A stretch of 64,000 bases of DNA from Paragorgia papillata (Eukaryota; Cnidaria; Anthozoa; Scleralcyonacea; Coralliidae). Both the position numbers and the translations under genes were made by a program. The DNA is taken from assembly GCA_035771165.1 (NCBI GenBank), contig JAWNZC010000423.1, forward strand, positions 457,501 to 521,500. Direction: 5' to 3'. Below, in pieces: positions 1 through 13,347 of this stretch; within the stretch, counting starts at the first letter, position 1; each line of letters begins with the position of its first letter. Under the pieces are notes generated by a model, which did no database searches, was not told the origin of the DNA, and was given only the letters and a program-made list of their open reading frames with translations.

Positions 1-746
1 CTGTGTTTACCCTGTTACCCGTGTAAAAATTGTATTTACTTGCGAAATGCTTTGCTTCTGTCATATGTTGACAAAATGCCGCCAAAATTAACCCTAGACG
101 GTCGCTTGCATTCTCGTTCCCAGTGCCCACGTTTCTGTGTCCGTGGCGTACGATTCCACAGGCTGGCGTATACGTACGATTCCGCGGACTCCAAAAAATG
201 TGACACACAGAATATAAAGCTACATCACGTGAGCTAGCCGCTCAGCTCGTCAGGGTACCGCAATAATCGTGATGCTATACAGGGTCCAAAGTGACTTACC
301 AAACAGTGACCATATAATAAAAGACCTCAAATACTTACATGTGTTCATTTTCGCGTTTCTTCGCACGCCAAGTTTGTGGTCTGGAGAATCTTGTAATGCA
401 CCAACCTAGCAAAGGTTATGATGTAAAACAAACAATTATTTGGATGAATTACCAAACTTGAAGTCTGTATTATCTGCGAAAGGCTGAGGCTGATAATACA
501 GACTGAGACCTTGATAATTAAGAAATAGAAAATGGCCGCCCGTGTTTATATTGCCTGATGCGAACATGAGAGTTAGTTGGGAGAATTCGAAAGTTTTGCC
601 TTGGAACAATGTGCAGCCATTGTTCTACAACACTCAGCCGTTGTTCCATGGCAAAATACCACAATGGTCAGTCCAAGCCTGTTTGACCAGTCATCAAATT
701 CATAATCAAGGGTTTAGGGAAATGTATATTGTAACACAACACTTAC
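1..746. other. no gene recognised; two short palindromes
   Basis: I see no exon continuing the channel here. Positions 462-504 form a hairpin with 13-bp arms (AGTCTGTATTATC). Positions 593-655 form another with arms near TTTTGCCTTGGAACAATG. Both look like decayed foldback elements. Confidence 0.5.
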
Positions 747-2515
747 TTGTGAGCCATACACAAGGGTTTCTGAAACTTTGGGAACAGCTACCGATGTGAA
801 CGCTGAAGCAATGGTTCCGATCAAAAGTGAACAGATGACAAGTCCAACAAGAATCCATATTAAGGCAAAGATACGACCACCAAGTGTCCTGGCGGTTGTA
901 TCACCGTAACTATAAAACAAGAAGAAACAGTTTGTTAGTTTTTAAAAAAAATTTCGCTTTTGTCTTAACAACATTTTAAAAGGAATGGCAATAAAAATCA
1001 CAATTTTTCTAAAAATTACAAATTTTTGACCGGTTTCTGATTATTAATAAGAACCGGCCCAGCCAGACAAGATTATAACAAAACACCTTACCCTACAGTT
1101 GTCATGGTGATGAACGCCCACCAAAATCCACTAGGCGCTCCTCTGGTAAATGATGGTGGAAATTCCTCTTGATTGGACCCACTTTCCTTTGTAATTTAAA
1201 AAAATGATAAAATAAATAAAGACGTAAAACAGATACAAAACGAGAACTCGGTTAAATGCTTAGAAATTATCACAAGCTGTAACTACAGCGAGTGTTATTG
1301 AATTAGGTAACAAACATATGACCATATTTTGAATAATAACTAAATAACCGGATGGCCCTCATCCCTTGATGTCAAATAAAACTAAGGATAAAGGACTGGG
1401 GGCTAATCATCCTTAGCCAGTGGCTGAATTGCGAACATAGTCAATCGAGATATGTCCTGGAAACAAGGCAAACTTCAAAGCGCCTATAATGAGCTGTGAT
1501 TTTATGTTGAACCGTACCTCACACCGTGCACATCCTTTGTTTTAGGTTTATTAATATTTAAATAACACGGTTGAGTGATTGAACTGAAACGTTGCTATTG
1601 GACAATTCGTTCATTATACTAAAATACAATGTGTTCAGTGACCGTGCACCGTGCACAAAAATGCATAAAGGCGAACAAAAAGATAGACCAAAGACTTTAG
1701 CTGAGTTTCCAGACCATATCTCGATTGACTATGTTGCGAAGGACGCAGATCAACGTGGCCGTGTACGACACAGTTCAGACCATGGATCACAGCTAAGATG
1801 TAGGTGTTGATTTTACGTAGGGAGGAAAAACGGAGAACCCGGCGAAAAGCCCTCGAAGCACAGTGGGTTCCTACTCACATGAGTTCCAAGCTCGACAACG
1901 GGGTCATTCCCAAGCGGTCACCCATCCAAGTACTAACCCCGTCTAACCGGGCTTAACTTTTGGTGAGAGGTAGCGCGCTAACCGCACACGCTACCCATGC
2001 TCCCCTAGTTCGTAAAACTACTGCAATTAGGGAAACAGAACTTACCAGAGCCCACATAATTATGCCTGCGATTACAGCAAAGATCACTGCGATCGCAAGA
2101 AAGGGCACAATGGAAAAGATAGATGCAATAAGAGCTTCTCCTTGTATCGAACTGTAGTCTGGTTTAAGCGTAAAGAAGACTGTGCCCACCGCCTCGACAA
2201 TGGGAGCAAATCCATAATAACGAGAATAGGCCGTTTGTCCTTTATACCCATACATGGGAAAGCTGAAGTCCGTTTCCATGGAAAGGCTTATTTTGACCTC
2301 GAGATCTGTTGATTTCTCGGAAGGGTTGCCTTGACCATCTTTGAAGTAGTCTATTTCAGAAGTTCCATGCTCCAGACACGTTTGACAGCATGATAAGGTA
2401 ACCATGTCAAGAAGATAAGGGAAGAATCCTCGGTCGGAGTTCATTCCAGAGATATTGGCATACGGTTGGTAGTTCCAGTAATTGGTATTCAAAATTTTGA
2501 AACATCTACAAGTGG
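747..2515 (-). CDS. Two-TM potassium-channel module with TVGYGD filter (3 exons: 2046-2515, 1093-1181, 747-909)
   Basis: Exon 2046-2515 encodes about 125 extracellular residues with clustered cysteines (TCRCF, CCQTC) followed by a hydrophobic TM1 ending IIMWAL. Exon 1093-1181 encodes the pore helix ([14 protein letters not shown]) and splits the filter; exon 747-909 supplies YGDTT and a long TM2 ([20 protein letters not shown]). Phases run 1-0, 0-2, 2-0 and join exactly as T-V-G-Y-G-D, the K+ channel signature. The Cys-rich part before TM1 and the short tail after TM2 ([19 protein letters not shown]) resemble the S1-TM1-P-TM2-S2 plan of GluR0-type glutamate receptors; that family placement is inference. 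The preceding FN3 exon (4190-4498) joins in phase, giving LLYV-A-TCRC. The C terminus must lie left of position 747 and was not found in the window. Confidence 0.85.
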
Positions 2516-5500
2516 CTGGAGGGGGAAAAATGATAAAGTTTGGTTAAAACGGTGGTTATTAAGATTTCTGGGTCCATTGGCGCATTTTCATCAATGCAGT
2601 AACTATATTTAACAGACGTTAATATTTTACATATTACACCAAGCTCGCAAACGTACCACATGCACTACATGTATACGTATAACTTATCATGTCGCAGTAA
2701 CTATATTATTACATGATTGTAAAGCCTGGCGGACACGCTACGATTTTAGTCGACCGACTAAATTTAGGACTTAAGCCCTAATCAAACGAGAACGCAAGTC
2801 ATCGCAAGTTGGCAGTCACGCTATCTCAGCCAGCCGCTCTGAATAATTTCCCGAAAATATTATGCACTGTGATAAAGTTAAAACTTGTTTAAAACACTCA
2901 TGAAACCTTTATTTTGTTAATTTGTGTGTTTGAACGACCGCCACAGAAATTCGTGACTGCCAACTTGCGATGACTTGCGTTCTCGTAACTCGTTTGATTA
3001 GGGCTTTACGATAGTGGCGTAGCCAGGACTGTGAAAGGGGGGCGCCAATTAGCGAATGCCGAAAGTGCGAGAAATTTCTAGGGAGATCGGGGGCATCACC
3101 CAGACTGCCAGACACCCACCCCCATGATGCCCCATTAAATTTTGGAATCTAGAGTCTCTAGAATGTCATCTCCTGCATTTGGGGTAGGGGGAGGTTTCAT
3201 AAAATTCTGGATGTAAAACTCAAAACACTATAACATCATATAAAATACTCAAAACATAACACTTTTAATACTAGATTAGAACACCTATAACAGCAGTAGT
3301 CTTCGGGTTTTCGCCCAATTTTTTTTCGTGCAAAGGGGGGGGGGGGGAGCCGCGGCTCCCACAGCTCCCCCCTGGCTACGCCACTGCTTTACGATCAAAA
3401 TCGTTATACGTGTGCGGTGTCATTAAAGAGTGCTTTTAGTCGGTCGGTTTTCGTCGTGAAATATCAAACCAGTTTGATATTGCCCGACTAAAATCGATCA
3501 AAATATCGCATCATGCCCGCGTGTAGCGATTACCAATTTTTATCGTTCACTGATCATTCATTATTCCTCCTGAAGTTATTTGGTTTGATGATCGTAAAAA
3601 TGGTGGCTCCAGTTGCTAAAGATGTGAGCTTTTACATGTAAACTGGCAGATGTATGGTAAACACAGATTTTTATCGGTTGACCAGCCGATAAAAATCGGC
3701 CGACTAAAATCGTAGCGTGCCATGCTTAAGTGATTGTCTAGTGGGTGCATGGGTGGGTGGGTGGATGAATTCTACCGAAAGCTTAGCAAAAAATATTTTA
3801 GCGCCAATTTATATTAACTAGATAAATTGGGATTAATGAGAAGCTACATCTTAATACTCTCACGCAATAGCGCAGTTATGACATTTTCTGCGTTATGTCA
3901 CTTTTATTGCTCTTAGCAATTTGGCAAAAACAAGGTATTAAAAAAGAAGCGCATGCACAAGTTATCTAATACGATTTAATCAAACCGGACATCCCAAGCT
4001 TATAAGCCTAAAGCATGTCAAAAAACAAGATAGCTCACTCTGGTTTTGATCGCCTTCGCCAAAACATCTAGTCGAAGTTACATAGAGGTGTTTCCACAAA
4101 ACTTGTCTACATTGAATGCTACTTTTACACAATAAAGCAATTAATACAAAAAGACTAATACAATATATATATATAGTGTACTTTCTTACCAACATAAAGA
4201 AGACGACTACGTACTCCAACTCCTCCACCAGACATGGCTGCCACTGAAACTATGTATGTGGTATATGTCGATAAACCAGTCAATGTAATACCATTTGAAC
4301 CTCCGTTAGCAACCGTGACTATTTCTTCTTGAGGGTCAATTAATTCTTCATCTGCCACAGAAAACGCCTTGTATCTAACCTGGTAACCTCTTATTGCCCC
4401 TTGGAGTTGTTCCGTGTTCAGTGGGCTCCATCCAAGCAAAATGCTCGTTGGACCGGTGAAATTTATACCATAAGCGTGTTTGGGTGCAACAGAAGGAACT
4501 GAGAGAACAATAATATTGAGAAAATAAACGTACACAACTTGAACGAACGAACGAACGAACGAACGCACGCACGCACGAACGAATGAATGAATGAACGATA
4601 GGTTGTTATTTTATGTATTAAATACTGCCTTTCAAGCCTAACTACCTACCTACCTACATTCCTACCCAAATACACCGATGGATGAACGGACGGACGTGTG
4701 GTTGATTGGGCGGATGGTTAAATAGATGGATGGTTGGGTGAGAGTGGATAGATGGATGGATGGATGGGTGCGTGGATGGATGGGTGGGTGGACGGGTGGG
4801 TGAATGGTTGATTGGGTTGATGGATGGATAGATAGGTGAATAGATAGGAGGATGAATGGGTGAATTCTACTTTTATACAATAAAGTATTTTACAGCTAAA
4901 TCAATTAAGGTTGTCCTGGCCAAAGCCAAAAGGCTAACGCCAAAAGGTCAAAGCGAAGCGCGAAAAGTACGATGTGAATTACTATTTAAATAGCGAAGCA
5001 CACATTTACTATATTATAGGCCAAAATCATACAAATAAACCAAACTTGCCTCTCTGGGGATTATTAACGAGCATTTTCGCGCTTGGCTTTGACCTTTTGG
5101 CTTTGGCCAGGACAACCTTAATTGATTTAGCTGTATACAAAAAGACTAATACAAAAAAGATCTATCTTACTTCCTTCTGACGTCAATTTCCTTATAATAC
5201 CCTTCACTCCATTTCCTTTTGAGGTAAAGCCACGCAGAGTTATTTTATAGAAGGTAAATGGAATGAGTTGGTACACAAAAGCAGACAAGGCACTAGAACC
5301 GAGAGTAATAGTCTTTGTTTGATTGATTGTGCCTTCCTTTCCATATGTAAGTTTATATCCTCTAATTATTCCGTGTTTTTCTGTAGCGAGAATTTCTTGC
5401 CAACTAAGTGAGAAAGTCGTAGACGTTGTATCCGAAGTGTTAAATGCAACTGGAGGCTTTGTTGGAACTGAAAAGAAACAAACCATGCATTATTCGATAA

Positions 5501-8500
5501 TCTATCCACCCTTCCTTCCTGCCAACCCAGACACTATCTATCCACGCATCCATCTATCCATCCATGCATCCATCCTTCCCTCGATCCTTCCTTCCCTCCT
5601 TCCTGCCTTCCCTTCTTTCATCCCCATCCCCATCCTTCCTTCCTCCCTCCCTCCCTCCCTTCCTTCCTTCCTGCCTTCCCTCCCTCCCTTCCTCCTTTGT
5701 TTCTTTCTTTCTTTCTTTCTTTCTTTCTTTCCTTCCTTCCTTCCTTCCTTCCTTCCTTCCTTCCTTCCCTTCCCTCCCTCCCTCCCTCCCTCCCTCCCTA
5801 CCTCCCTGCCTCCCTCCCTCCCTCCCTCCTCCCACCTCCTTCCTCCTTTCCTTCCTTCCTTCTTTCTTTCTTTCTTTCTTTCCTTCCTTCCTTCCTTCCT
5901 TCCTTCCTTCCTTCCTTCCTTCCTTCCTTCCTTCCTTCCTTCCTTCCTTCCTTCCTTCCTTCCTTCCTTCCTTCCTTCCTTCCTTCGTATCTTAAAATTT
6001 TCATGTTCAAGCAAGTCAACTTTCAAGGAAATACCTAATTTATATATATGTGACAAAATGTTTGTCGTGCATAACCTTTGTTTGTTGCATTGATTCCGTG
6101 CTAATTAAACGTAGCATGACAAGATCCCTCTTACCTCCTTCTTCAGTTTGCAATTGTATACTTTCAAGAGGGCCACCACTCACGGTCACTCCTCTAACCA
6201 TCACTTGATAATTGGTGAGACCTTGTAACCCTGTTATATTTGTAGAGGTGAAGCGACTGTTGACAAGAAATGAGCGATTGCTTTGATCAAACCCTGGATC
6301 AATTATCCTGTACGTTACACGATACGAGCGCAGGATTCCAGGAATGAACGAAGAATTAATTGCATCCCAGCTCAGATGAAGTGTATTCCAGGTTATGTTC
6401 GACACGTTGAGGTTAGTTGGAGGCATTTCAGGCGCTAAAGCAAACAACGGAGAGTGAACAAAATAGAAGAAGTCAATGCTTTCGAATAAATTTGACAATC
6501 AACACTAACAAGATCTGATTCATTGATAACAACAGATAGAGCACTATGAGGCCGTTCAGATAAGGTGGGCATAATATCCATCCGGCTGATTTTAAGTCAC
6601 GAAAATCTTATTACGACTATTTGAGAAATGCAGAATGATATAACAAAGCAAAATTGGCTTCGTTTTTCTGTAAGTATAACACACAGGGTATTTTAATTAT
6701 TTTTTCTAGCCATAGAAAGATTTTCGTGAGTAAGATTTTCCGGTAGCCGGGATAGCTCGCCTTGTCCGAACAGGCCCTAACAGGTGTTCGGCTGACGTTC
6801 GTCAAGCTCAAATACGCAGAAAATCTTTCTGAGCCCCAGACAGAACCCATAACTCAGTCCTTCAGATTCCACTGTGTTCAGATTTAGGCCGGCGAACGGC
6901 GAATTTCGCCGGTGGTTGAGCGGATTTTGTAGCAAATTCGCCGTGTCTCCATCGTATTTCGCCGTCGCTGGATAAATAAATAATGCATGAATGATTTTAA
7001 ATTCCCCAACGCGTGTTTTGAAACCCGTTTTGTGTGAAAATGTTCGAAGTAAACTTGCTCTTCCCGCCATATTGAATTCTACCGCGCTGGAGTCTGGGAT
7101 CTACCATTACTTTACCTATATTATTTTATAACCGACTCAGTTGTATTCTGAAATGGCTGGAAATGGCATTTGAGAGCTTCAAAATTTCCCGGGGGGCATT
7201 TTTCGCCGCAAGAGCAATATCTCACTGGTACGCTGCGCTCACTCGTGAGATATTGTCCTTGCCACTCGAACATAAAATCCATATCTTCTCGTCACCGTGT
7301 AATATCCCCTTTGCATGCAGCACTAACTTGGTGTTATGTAACAGACGTTTGGTAAACGTTCGCCAAGCTGAAAAGAAAATATCTTTGCGCTTCAGACAGA
7401 GGTCGAACCTGTAAACACCTAATGACCTGAGTTAGATAATCTAATCATTGAGCTACTACTGAAGCTCGGATCGAAATCTAAGGTTGCATATTCATAGTCA
7501 TTGCTTCCGAAGTTGTATATACACGTATCCTTACCATCTTCACATGTTCGAATGCATTCGACGGGGGATAGTGGTCCATCGCCGATTCTCGTAAATGCCA
7601 ATATCTGCATACAATACGTCGTCCATTTTTCCAAACCATCAAATTGCTTGACTAAGACGGAAGGGATGGTTATATTCCATGAAGACTCGTTGCCTTCAGA
7701 TTGTTTCCAAATAGAAATTCTATATCCCAGTACAATGCCGTTACACAAATGTCGTGGAATGGCTGGCCAGTTCATTCTAAGAGAAGTGGAACTAATGTTG
7801 TATAATGATACGTTCAACGGGGAGATTCCTGGAACTGAAAAGAAAACATGAAAGATACAATAAGATTTGGGGGGGGGGGGGGGGGGGGGGGTTAGAAAAA
7901 TGTTTCTGTATGAGAAGAAAGACACAGGGTAGAGAAAAACTACACGTTCAAGAACTGACTAACCGACTGACTGGCTGATTGACAGATAGACAGACAAACT
8001 GACCAACTAACAGAAAAACAAACAGACAGACAAACAGAAAAACAAACAGACAAACAAACAAGCAAGCAAACAAACAAACAAACAAACAAACAAACAAACA
8101 AACAAACAGACAGATAAAAGGATAGACAAACGGACAAACAAACGGACAAACAAACAAACAAACAAACGAACAAACAAACAAACATACAAACAAACAAACA
8201 AACGAACAGAAACAGAAACTAATCATGATTAATCCAGTAATCCATATATCCAAAACTTCAAACGTACTAACCTCTTTCGTCAGTTATCACCAACAGACTG
8301 CTCCATGGCCCAGGCAATATCGTGAATGATGTAATATTTATTTCGTACATTGTCAGACCTACTAAATTTTCCAGTGAGTGTGATGTAACAGTAGAGTCAA
8401 ACTGAAGCGTAACCAAACGTTCATCACTGTAGTTAAGGTTCCGATAAGTTAGATTGTATTGTCGTAAAATCCCAGGAACAGAGTAAGACGGAGGAGGAGA

Positions 8501-8895
8501 CCATTGAAGTTCTATTGTCGACCATGTGGTGTTGATAATGGTGACGTTGCTCGGTGGTTCTGCGGGAGCTAGGAAAACAAACAGAAGTTTATTTAGAGAA
8601 CGTGTGCAAAACTGGCACAGTGAAATTTGACATTAAAACCTTTTAGGATTAATTGTTTTGTCTAGTTTCTGAAATACTATTCCAATTAACTGTTACATTA
8701 GCTAAATACATTGACACTAATGAATGCATGCCCCTATCCACCCATACATCCATCCGTCCATCCAGCCATCCATCCATCCATTCATTCATTCATCCATCCA
8801 TCCACTAGAAGCTCTCGTAAAACGTACAAACTGTGAGCTCTAGATGGGACGCGAACCCAGAACTTTCTGAATGCTACTCAGACAGACAGACAGGC

Positions 8896-8928
<33 letters not shown>

Positions 8929-8975
8929 GGCAGACAGACAGACAGGCAGGCAGACAGACAGACAGACAGACAGGC

Positions 8976-9038
<63 letters not shown>

Positions 9039-12000
9039 AAGACAGACAGACAGCTGTAATATTGTTCTTTCAAACTCTTACCATCTTCAAATGTTCGAGT
9101 GCACAAAACTGACGATCGTGGTCCATCACCAATTCTCGTAAAGGCAGCGATCTGACTGCAATAAACTGTCCATTTCTCCAAACCATCCAAGTGCGCAAGC
9201 CGCCTCGCAGCATAAACGGTTGTATTGTAAGAAGACTCATTTCCTTCAGATTGTTTCCAAATGAAGATCCGATATCCCAACAACACACCACCATGATCAA
9301 GAGGTCGAACAAGACCTGTCCAGTTTGCATCGACAGCGGTTGAACTGACATTAAGTAAGGAGTTGTTACCAGGAGCGGCTATGGGTACTATAGTACAAAT
9401 ACAAAAAAAATAGTGTATAGCATAACATCAGTACGTTACATTGCGTTAACTTGCTGATATGTCGGTACTCATCGCACTGACGACTCATTTTTGACGGAAC
9501 CAGCTGTGCTTTTAGCCAGGTACGGAAACCTCGCCTCCAGCACTCTATTAAACTCATATCTATCCACCATTTCCCGAATACAATCGCCGGTATCAAGACC
9601 CATCAGAAACTCAACTTTTCGCCATGGAGATTGAACGTATTTCTTGTTTGGTTGTATGAAAAGCGCACTTTTTGTTGGTTGATTGGCGTCGCGACGAACA
9701 ATATGTGCGATGTATTTCAAAAATTGGACATGGATGAAATCGCGGGTAGGGGGTGTTTTGAAGTATTGTATGTTCCTCTAAAGTCTCACAGTCATCAGCT
9801 TCTATCATCAGCGCTCGAAATAACGGGGGGTCAGGGGTCAATGACCCCCCACTTTCACGATTTGACCCCCCAAAATCACTTACGGGCGGTCAACTTGACC
9901 GCTCAAGTTTTAACGAAATAATGTTTATGTCATCACTTTCCTGCACTCTTTTATAGTTCAAACACAGGGGGTAACATAAACCATTCCAGCTGAAATCTTT
10001 AAATGCATTTAGGACTCAAGGTTGGTTTTAAGCCAATTTATTAATGCTTGCGTAAAGTTTGCTGAACTTGTGCGGTGCCACTTTGTCGCAAAACATCTCA
10101 CTAAAAGGCCACTTAATGGCTTCCCTTGATTAATTGTTGAATACAGAAGCCCGTCAGTGTCTAGTCGTAACTGCTAACTAGTTACTACGCATTTAAGGCC
10201 GTCATACGGTTCGACTTCCCCCAAATCTCACCAAAAAAGCGTTCAAATATTTTTGAATATATTTGTGTATAATGTACAAATTAAGAGGGGGAAATGGTTG
10301 ACCCCCCAAATTGTGTATCTGACCCCCCAAATTCACGCTTGAGCGGTCATGCTGACCCCCCAACTTCCCAACGTTATTTCGAGCGCTGTATCATGCATGG
10401 TCTAACCAAAGAGAGAAGGGTATCTCGTAACGATCTTTTTCATGTCTACTTTTACTAAGTTAGAACTACGATTAAAATATCAAGTGAAATCATAAAGTCA
10501 GACAATGTGAAGTGTGCGAATCCGATCCGAATCCGATCCGGATCCGATTCAAACTAAACTTTTATCGTTCGGATCGGATTTTGTTATTTTTTTCTCGGAT
10601 CGGATCGGATTTTGTTCTTCTATTCTCAGATCGGATCGAATCGGATTTTGCACTTTTCACCCGCATCAGATTCACTTTTGTCATTTTGTCACAAAATTAA
10701 CAAATTCACTAGTTGTATGCACATTGCACAACATATGAACGTTACTGTTGCATAAGATTATTATTGTATAGTAGTTTTCTTAAATTTATTTGTTCATTGG
10801 TTTTCTTTTCGGAAAGTTTGCGAACTATTGCAACATATATCCGGTGTTTTAATTTTTTCGGACCGGATCGGATCGGATTTGAGCAGTTGTTTTCCGATCG
10901 GATCGGACTACGATTTTTTGGCTTCGGATCGGATCGGATTGACAGTTTTGGCAAACCCTCGGATTATAAGGTGTCAATCCGATGCACACCACTAATGTGA
11001 ACGTCCATGAATTAATGAATTTCACAATAGCAGTAACTAACCTCCTTCTTCTGTGAAAACATACATAGTGTACACCGGTCCAGTAGCGACTGTGAAAGCT
11101 GAGATATTTATTTCAAGTAATACATAAGCATGAGTGAAGTTCTCGAACTTGTACAACGTCGGACTGTCACTGACTGTAAGTGAAATAGGTTCTGGATCAC
11201 TGTAATTTAATACTCGATAACTGATATTATAATAACGGATAATTCCAGGCACAGCAGATGCCGGAGGGGGAGACCATTGTATTTCTACAGACGATTTTGT
11301 GGTATCAACAACAATCACATTACTGGGCGGCTCTTCGGGAGCTGAAATATAGAAAAGAAAAGTATCTTTTATTAAAGTTTCCACGTTTTTTATTTATTTT
11401 ATTTATTTATTAACTTTGCCATGATTGCCATATTACAAACATAAATACAGACATTGAGACAACAAGGCTGGGCAACCGCAACAGCTAATGCCAATTACTG
11501 CGGCCCCGAAACAGATAGAAACACTTTACGAATTACAAAATCTAAACAAAACAATGTACAAAATAAACAATAAAGGATAGGCGACACAGTACACATAGTC
11601 TAATAACAACACGATGGTAGGATGTTCGTAAGATTCCGGGCTGAATTATATTTAACACACACACTTTTCCAAGTGCGTGCATCTTCTACGTTAAAAGTAT
11701 TTTGCAATGCTAAAAGATAGTAGTTAAATAGTGATTTCTTAAATTCTGTAAAAGTTCTGTTTTTTTATGTTATAGATTTAGGTAGTATATTCCAGGTTCT
11801 TGTTAAGTTGAGATATTGCATTTCTTTATTTGATATTTGTAGCAAGGTAGAGTCAGTTGATCTTGTTTGCCTTTGATGTTGAGGAGTTGGAAGGATGTTT
11901 TCATCTAGGGTGATTATATCATGATTTGCCTTGTAAAAGAATATGTCCAGATATTCGTCGCACAATTATTTAAATATCTGCAACTCGATTACGCTTTTTA

Positions 12001-12184
12001 GTTCTCTACGTTAAGGCAAGGGTAGCACAAGCTGTTAGCGCGCTGCCTTTCACCACTGAAGTTAAGCCAAACGTTAAAACAACGTTAAGCTTTACTTGCA
12101 ATGATATATCGACGAATAGATATCGAGCAGAGTAGCCAATCAGATTGCAGCATTTGCAATAGTATACTAGTACGTTTCTACCAA

Positions 12185-12221
<37 letters not shown>

Positions 12222-12985
12222 GCTATTGTTGTTGTTTTTGTTCTTGTGATTGTAATTTGGCAGTGGCAAAATCAAATAAATAAATAAAGATATCCTTAAT
12301 TATTATATCCTTTTAATAATACCGTCTTCAAAAGTTCGAGTACACTGCGTCCTGGCGGGACCAATACCAGCATTTGTATATCCTGAAACGTTAAAACAAT
12401 ACACTGTCCATTTCTCCAAGTTCTCACACAAGAAATGATCCTCGAACGTTGTGGAATTAAGTACGCTGTTCAAATCCGAGTCCTTCCAGTAGAACACGTA
12501 ATAACCGAGCAGCCTGCCGTATGTCATTGTGGCATTTGGAAGCGTAGTCCAGTTTGTGTAAATGACGGTCGTGCTAACGTTCATGGCAGAGACGCTCGGA
12601 CTGACGGTAACTAAAAAATATTAAAAAGAAAAATCGGTAGAAGTGACAGTTGACATGCAGTTTAATACTCTTTAATTTTGTATGTTTGATAGCTTGATAT
12701 TGTAATAGAAGCGAGAATTTGTGATAACACCATGTTTATTATTTATTGCTGAGCTTTCGATCTGTTGACTCAGGCCAAAAGTTTGCTTCTTTACGCAGTT
12801 TGACGTTGAAATAACAAGTGACATGTACAGACATACAGACAAGCACACATATAGGCAGACAAACAAACAAACCAAACAGGAAGGCAGACAGACAGACAGA
12901 CAGACAGACAGAAAAACAGACAGAGAGACAGACAGACAGGCAATTGGGACAGATGGGTGGGCGGACGAACAGGCAGGCAGGCAGG

Positions 12986-13019
<34 letters not shown>

Positions 13020-13020
13020 T

Positions 13021-13057
<37 letters not shown>

Positions 13058-13121
13058 AAAACAGACAGACAGGCAATTGGGACAGATGGGTGGGCGGACG
13101 AACAGGCAGGCAGGCAGACAA

Positions 13122-13196
<75 letters not shown>

Positions 13197-13299
13197 AAAA
13201 CAGACAGACAAGCAATTGGGACATATGGGCGGGCGGACGAACAGGCAGGCAAGCAAACAGACAGACAAACAAACAAACAAACACACACACACACACACG

Positions 13300-13347
<48 letters not shown>

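Noticed and set aside
1093..1186. Alternative pore exon starting at 1186 in a different frame
   Set aside because: The frame through EEFPPSF does not continue into FWWAF; the phase 0 start at 1181 (WVQSRG) keeps the pore frame.
5538..6056. Long Lys/Arg/Glu/Gly-rich open frames in the CCTT tract
   Set aside because: Pure tetranucleotide repeat translated in all frames; no splice context or conserved domain.
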